A stretch of DNA of 64,000 nt. It comes from Phoenix dactylifera. Taxonomy: Eukaryota > Streptophyta > Magnoliopsida > Arecales > Arecaceae. The translations under genes and the position numbers were made by a program. Positions 59,261 to 64,000 of this stretch are shown piece by piece. How positions within the stretch are numbered: position 1 is the stretch's first letter; each line of letters starts with the position of its first letter. The stretch covers positions 2,934,275 to 2,998,274 of the forward strand of contig NC_052409.1 of the NCBI RefSeq assembly GCF_009389715.1. The letters are read 5' to 3'. The notes beneath the pieces were generated by a model. The model was not told where the DNA came from, ran no database searches, and saw nothing but the letters and a program-made list of their open reading frames with translations.

Positions 59261-61729
59261 ATTTTTTATATGTTTTTAATTCTCATGAATTAAAATGTAA
59301 GTCAATATGCTAATTTCTATAATAGCTCCATAATTTTGTCGCATATTCTACTTTTAGTAGCCCTTATTATATATTTATTAATCATATAAAATATATTATA
59401 ATAAAATATTAATATATTTATCAACATATTAATTATTAATATATTCTATAAAAATATATTTATTACTCCTATAAATTATTAATCTTATAAAAATATGTTA
59501 TTTTTTATTATAGAATTAATATTTTTATTTATACTTATAATAGATTTTTTAATACTAATAATTATTTTGATTAAAAAAATAAGGTAAAAATATGCACCAA
59601 GATGAGTGCTTAATGAATAGGGCCTACAAGAGCAAGTGGCTGTAATAGGCAGCATGTACGGTCATGTGGTGCACGTCGTGCAAGATATATTTCTCCATAA
59701 ATTAGAACGAGTAGCATTTTCTTCATCAAAAATAAAAAAAATACATTAATCACATTCATAAGCTTGATGAGATGACACATACATATTAGATCTATTGTGT
59801 GCGGTGAGATATTCCTTTCTAACACAGACCTAGGAATATATTATGAAACACGCTTTTGGCGAGTGATATCAAAAAACTATTATGTTTAATGCATCATAAG
59901 GAAAATTTCGAAACTTGCACAAATTTATCTGTTAGATAAGTCATTAGGTAGGTTGCAACTTTGGTTCGGGTTCAGCCGGATTCACTTGGCTCATTAGATG
60001 AGGTTGACCAGGAGTAGGGTTCAAAAATCCTGATCTCTAAGTAGAATTAGCTAGGATTGACCTTCATCCTAACCTGACATGTATTGGATATAGAAATAAA
60101 TATATAATTTAACTATATTTCATATAATATGAAATATATATTTATATAATTACAAATTTTGTTCTGTTCTACTAAATTATATGTTAGTGTACCACTGAAA
60201 TTTAGGAATGGATGTAGCCTCAATTAACAATTACTAATTCAACAAAAATGTCCTAAATCTTTGTCTTATCTTAACATTTCTATTCGGACTAAAGGAGTCC
60301 AAGTAACATGGCATAACCTAACTCAATCTAACTTTTGACCTAATCCAATTAACTTGGCCTAACTTGAATTTAGCTTAAGATGGAATTAGGTTGGATTTAG
60401 CTTAAGATGGAATTAGCTTAAGACCAGGTTGGATTGAGCTACGGTTGAAGAACTAAGATGATAGGTTAGGATAGGGTCCCACCCAACCTTGGCCAAGTTG
60501 CAACCCCATCATTAGGTAACGGACAGTGACCAGAGAGAAGAAAGGGTAACAAAATAGAAATGATGATGGCTGAAATGAACAATTTGGAAAAGTAAACTAT
60601 ACCATCCTTTGTAAGTGATGATTTCCGGCATTCTAGTTTTTCTTCTAAGATCGTATTAATTGGAGTATCCCAATTGGAAAAGTCAGTGCCGTCTCAATTC
60701 AACTTCTCACATTGGCCATATAAGAAATATCCGGACCTAACTTGCCTTTTCTCTTGGGAAGTAATTAGCAATTAGCAAAACTACAAGATGCCAATAAGTC
60801 TATTGGTATATTTTTCTAAATGTGTTTCATTAAGTAGGAGAAAGTCATTAAGAACTAACAACTACCCAGCTATAAATTTATATTAGCCTGTTAACAATAT
60901 CTCTTGATAATCATAGTAGAGTTCTAGGACTAAATCTTGCCTTTATTGTGATTGGATTGAAGAGTACTTTATTGCGTAACAAGAAAGCCACAACCTCATC
61001 TACCAAAAAGCTAAGGAAAAACAAAAGCAATAGGTGAGAATTTAATGTTTTTTTTTATCTTGAGAAGTATAAACTAAAGAAGTTACTACAGAGCTTTTGA
61101 TGCAATTGATATAGTTCAAACATTGATGAAAACAGTGTGTCCATAGCTTATTGTCTTTTATAATGCAATGATGGATTTAGTAAGATGGATAATTGCACAT
61201 TCATAGTGAAAGCAAGCTCCCCATCCTTGCAATTTAAACCTTACAAGTTGCAAGTCATGCCTTAGGTTGGGGTAAATAATTATACAAACATTTGGTGTCT
61301 AAAAATAATTTTCTGGCAAAAAGTAGTAATTGATGGGTATGTAAATAAAAAAAAGATAAATAAAGAATTTTTTTCCTCCTAGATTGTGGTGGTGTGCTGA
61401 ATTAATGTGAGCCAACCTCCAAATAAGATGTCCAATTAATAAAACTAGCAGGACTTATAGATTTATTTTTAAAAATTATTTTAAGAATTTGTTTGAATAT
61501 TTTTGTAGAATTCGTTTGTTAGAATAAAACATATATATTTATAAAGATTTTACTTTTTTTGCCATAAGATTCAGTTTGGGAGTCGACATGGGTCTTGCTT
61601 AAATAAATTTTTTTAATCTACAAATACGTAAGAAATTCAACCCAAATCTTGGTGCATTGCCTAAAGTTTCATTCTTTCGACAATCCCAAACTCGCTCTCT
61701 CCCTCCTCCTACCTTCTCAAATCGAATCC
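59261..61729. other. AT-rich intergenic DNA
   Basis: 59280-59590 is very AT-rich (TATTAAT words). Short direct repeats of GGTTGGATT and AGCTTAAGATGGAATTAG occur near 60380-60440. No gene is recognised until the pyrimidine-rich leader before 61730. Confidence 0.5.
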
Positions 61730-62439
61730 ATGGCTCCAGTGCCTCTCCTTCGGAGCAGGTAACCAATCCGAATCCTAACTCCCGTCTTCCTTCTTCTTCG
61801 TCTCATAAATCCTAGACATTCAGAACCCTAACTCTCCTCAATTCTTTCATGGTCTAGCCTTCTGCCTAAAGAGTCGAGGAGGAGGAGATCGCAAGGCGCT
61901 CGAAATCGCCGCATTGCATAATGGGTTTCTAAATATTAGTATGCTTCCACTACTTACGTACGTTTTCTCACATCAATTTATCTGCTTGCATTTTAAAAAG
62001 TGAAAGATTTGATTCTTTGTTGATATTGTTTGGTAGTTATAATTGATGGAATTTAAGGTTGGGTCTGCTTGAATGCTGTACTGATGTATGCTACTGGGCC
62101 TCAGATTGCCAAGATATGGGCTGAATTTATTTGTTTGGCAATTCTACGAGCATGTTCAGGACTGTATCCTTGGGTTTTTAGCTCAAACAGTAACATGCTC
62201 CGCTGGAGGTGTTAGTTCGGTAAGCCTTTGTTTGCTTTTCAGCTTTTGAACTTTTGGATGCTCTTGAATTGTATTCTTTACATCCTTTGATGGATGTTTC
62301 TATGCTTTTTGTTTGGTAGATGATTCAAAGGTCATATGACGTTCTTTGCGACCTTGATGGTTCCAATCCTTTTGGATCTCTTTTTTTTTGCTTCTGTTTA
62401 TGGCATGTGTTTTTTCACTCCCTAAACAATCGCCAATGA
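61730..62439 (+). CDS. Possible small or truncated gene, three exons, 87 residues, unknown
   Basis: A pyrimidine-rich leader (CTCGCTCTCTCCCTCCTCC) precedes ATG at 61730. Exons 61730-61758, 62105-62219 and 62320-62439 join in phase through GT-AG sites (GCAG|GTAACC, CTCAG|A, TTCG|GTAAGC, GGTAG|A). The product begins MAPVPLLRSRLPRYGLNLF, continues VWQFYEHVQDCILGFLAQTV and then TCSAGGVSS. The third exon gives MIQRSYDVLCDLDGSNPFGS before a Phe/Cys-rich end. I do not recognise the family. The last part is poor in protein-like character, so exon 3 may end earlier, or this may be a decayed 5' end of a longer gene. An alternative exon 2 beginning at CCTTCTGCC (near 61858) gives an Arg-rich dead end. 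Confidence 0.38.
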
Positions 62440-63519
62440 GTTTTTTGATAACTATATTGGAATTCATTTAATATAATGCTGCATATATATATGTATGCTT
62501 GCTGCTATCCTAAGTATTTAATTCTTGATGGTATTTGTATGTTGCATGATACTCTACATTGGCATCTTGATATCATCTTGAGTGCTTTGCTGTTGTCGAA
62601 TAAAATTTGGACTTGGGAAAAAGATGCATCAAAGGATGCTTTTTTCCCCTTTCTTTGAGGAAAAGTAGAAAGGATACTCTTAGGTATCTAAATTGTGGGG
62701 GGCTATGATGGCATGATAGCCTTGGTGTAACAGAATGGAGAGTGTTAAACTGGCTGAGATGTCAGATAAAGCATGGCACCTTTTGTGGACAAATTGAGGG
62801 AAGATTATTATGGAGGGTTTGATCATTTGGGCAATAGTTGGTCCTAGTGAAAGGGAAGTCTGGAATACAAATTAAAGGGTCTCTGGATTGCATATGAAGC
62901 AAGATTGGTGACTTTTAACATGGTCTATCATGGCCCAAATTGCACCTCTCTTTAGCACAAGCCCAAAAGCACATATGACAAGTCAATCCATTTAGAATTT
63001 TTATCTGCTTAACTTTAACATATAGAAAGTAGAATTTATCACTTCATGATTAAGAGGTCTCTAGAGATATAGATATTGAACCCATCGACCTTTATCATTG
63101 ATATTATTCTCATCTGTCAGTTTCCTTATTTTTAATCAGATCTCTACATCAAAATCAGTAAAGAAAATGGCGATCGTCCCCCCAACATCCCCCCCCCCCC
63201 CCCCCCCCCCCCCCCCTTTTCAAATGTCAAAACATTTTGGTGTAAATTACCAGGGGAAAGTTTTATCGCAGATTGCAGCACTGTTGACAAAACTTCAAAA
63301 TACAAATTTGAGGAACTTTCAAGAATTTGATATAAAGTGGATACAACTCAGTTGAGTCATAGTGATGAAATTAATCATGGGGCAGGTATTTGCCACAAGT
63401 GTTAGCAGATTCCCTTCAACTTCATTCAACCTATAATCTTATACCTGTAGAAATATGATTCAGCTTAGGTGCAGGTCGGGCAGTAACTTGGGGAGCTGTA
63501 AGGTATTTTTTGGTCCTAA
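62440..63519. other. Intergenic DNA with poly-C tract
   Basis: No gene is recognised. A run of 28 C lies at 63189-63216. The ORF across it (63098-63355) is carried by the Pro run and looks spurious. Confidence 0.5.
63189..63216. repeat. Poly-C tract
   Basis: 28 consecutive C, preceded by further short C runs. The length is prone to sequencing error. Confidence 0.95.
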
Positions 63520-64000
63520 AGAAGGGATAAGTTTTTGACAGCTCGGGACATCTGGGGTTCCCATACTGCTTCGGCAGCTCCACGTACGGTATTCTTTACC
63601 TGGGAGCCCCCACCCCCGAGTTTCTTCAAAGTCAATTTTGATGGCTCAGTCTTGGATAGAGGTAGGAGAGGTGGGGCTGGATTTGTTATCAGGGGACCGA
63701 GTTCTTGTGCAGTGGCGGCGGGAGGCTGTCAGATTTTTGACACCTCGGTTCCTGGGGCAGAGCTGCGAGCGGCCTGGATGGGTATGTGCTACGCGCGGCG
63801 AGTGCTTCAGACGAGTTCAGTCTTACTAGAGGGAGATTCGGCCACAGTGATTAGCTGGGTCCGAAAGGGCCCGAGCAGTTATGGAGAAGATCATCCCCTG
63901 CTCCGCGACATTTGGGAGATGGGGAGGGAGGGTGTCACATTTCAGGCTATGGCCTGGAGAGAGAGAGATGCCCGGAGCACTTCGGGACCTTTTGCTTTCT
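63520..64000 (+). mobile_element. LINE RNase H-like domain, cut by right window edge
   Basis: A frame open from 63520 to the window end gives RTVFFTWEPPPPSFFKVNFD, then GSV and RRGGAGFVIRGPSS. It continues with PGAELRAAWMGMCYARRVLQ, VLLEGDSATVISWVRKGPSS and DHPLLRDIWEMG. This is the RNase H-like (RVT_3) domain found at the C-terminus of plant LINE polyproteins, with the first Asp in NFDGS, Glu in AELRA and Asp in EGDSAT. It is better preserved than the copies at 39.3 and 46.7 kb. It runs off the window, and a stop at 63517-63519 shows the N-terminal side is broken or spliced. Confidence 0.8.

Noticed and set aside
63098-63355. 85-residue ORF with a Pro run
   Set aside because: The Pro run is a poly-C microsatellite. 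No splice context and no recognisable domain.

Overview
The window is plant nuclear DNA. It has compact exons separated by long AT-rich introns, GT-AG splice sites, chloroplast- and ER-targeted proteins, and many degenerate retroelements and MITEs. The SnRK1 protein resembles the rice OSK type, and a GTACCGG-rich intronic repeat is of a kind I associate with palms. I therefore infer a monocot, probably a palm, but the species call is inference only. Exons were joined by eye, using splice consensus, reading phase and family resemblance. CDS coordinates run from start codon to stop codon with introns included, and exon limits are given in the evidence. || Layout: (1) 186-1604, plus: 3' part of a PP2C phosphatase. 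(2) 5464-13751, minus: an 8-exon Canopy/saposin-like secretory protein. (3) 17319-19100, plus: an F-box/kelch protein with a spliced, uORF-bearing leader. (4) 22299-30431, minus: a 12-exon chloroplast DUF1995 protein (LPA3 type). (5) 31401-37502, minus: the SnRK1 alpha kinase, with 10 coding exons and a likely 5'UTR intron. (6) 39.2-46.9 kb: a repeat-rich island. It holds LINE and copia remnants, TAA/TTA-flanked MITEs, and a 1.6-kb tandem duplication in which one copy has gained a SINE. It also holds a small two-exon gene (42089-42449) for an 81-residue membrane protein. (7) 47718-48604, plus: a phi-class GST, tail to tail with (8) 49743-52967, minus: phytoene synthase. (9) 54.5-64 kb: mostly repeats. 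These include a gypsy-like LTR with a 15-bp minisatellite, AT-rich low-complexity DNA, a possible new three-exon gene (61730-62439), and a LINE RNase H domain cut by the right edge. || The genes do not form an operon-like system; each is an independent plant locus. There are loose functional links. PSY and the LPA3-type protein act in the plastid, on carotenoid synthesis and photosystem II assembly. SnRK1 is the central energy-stress kinase, and PP2Cs are the usual counterparts of such kinases. The GST belongs to the clade linked to flavonoid or anthocyanin ligand binding. || Most useful observations: two consecutive GC-AG introns in SnRK1 and one in PSY; a SINE insertion whose empty site survives in the neighbouring duplicate copy; a small gene that simple ORF calling misses; and a GST lacking the usual catalytic serine. 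I found no evidence for a wholly new multi-gene system.
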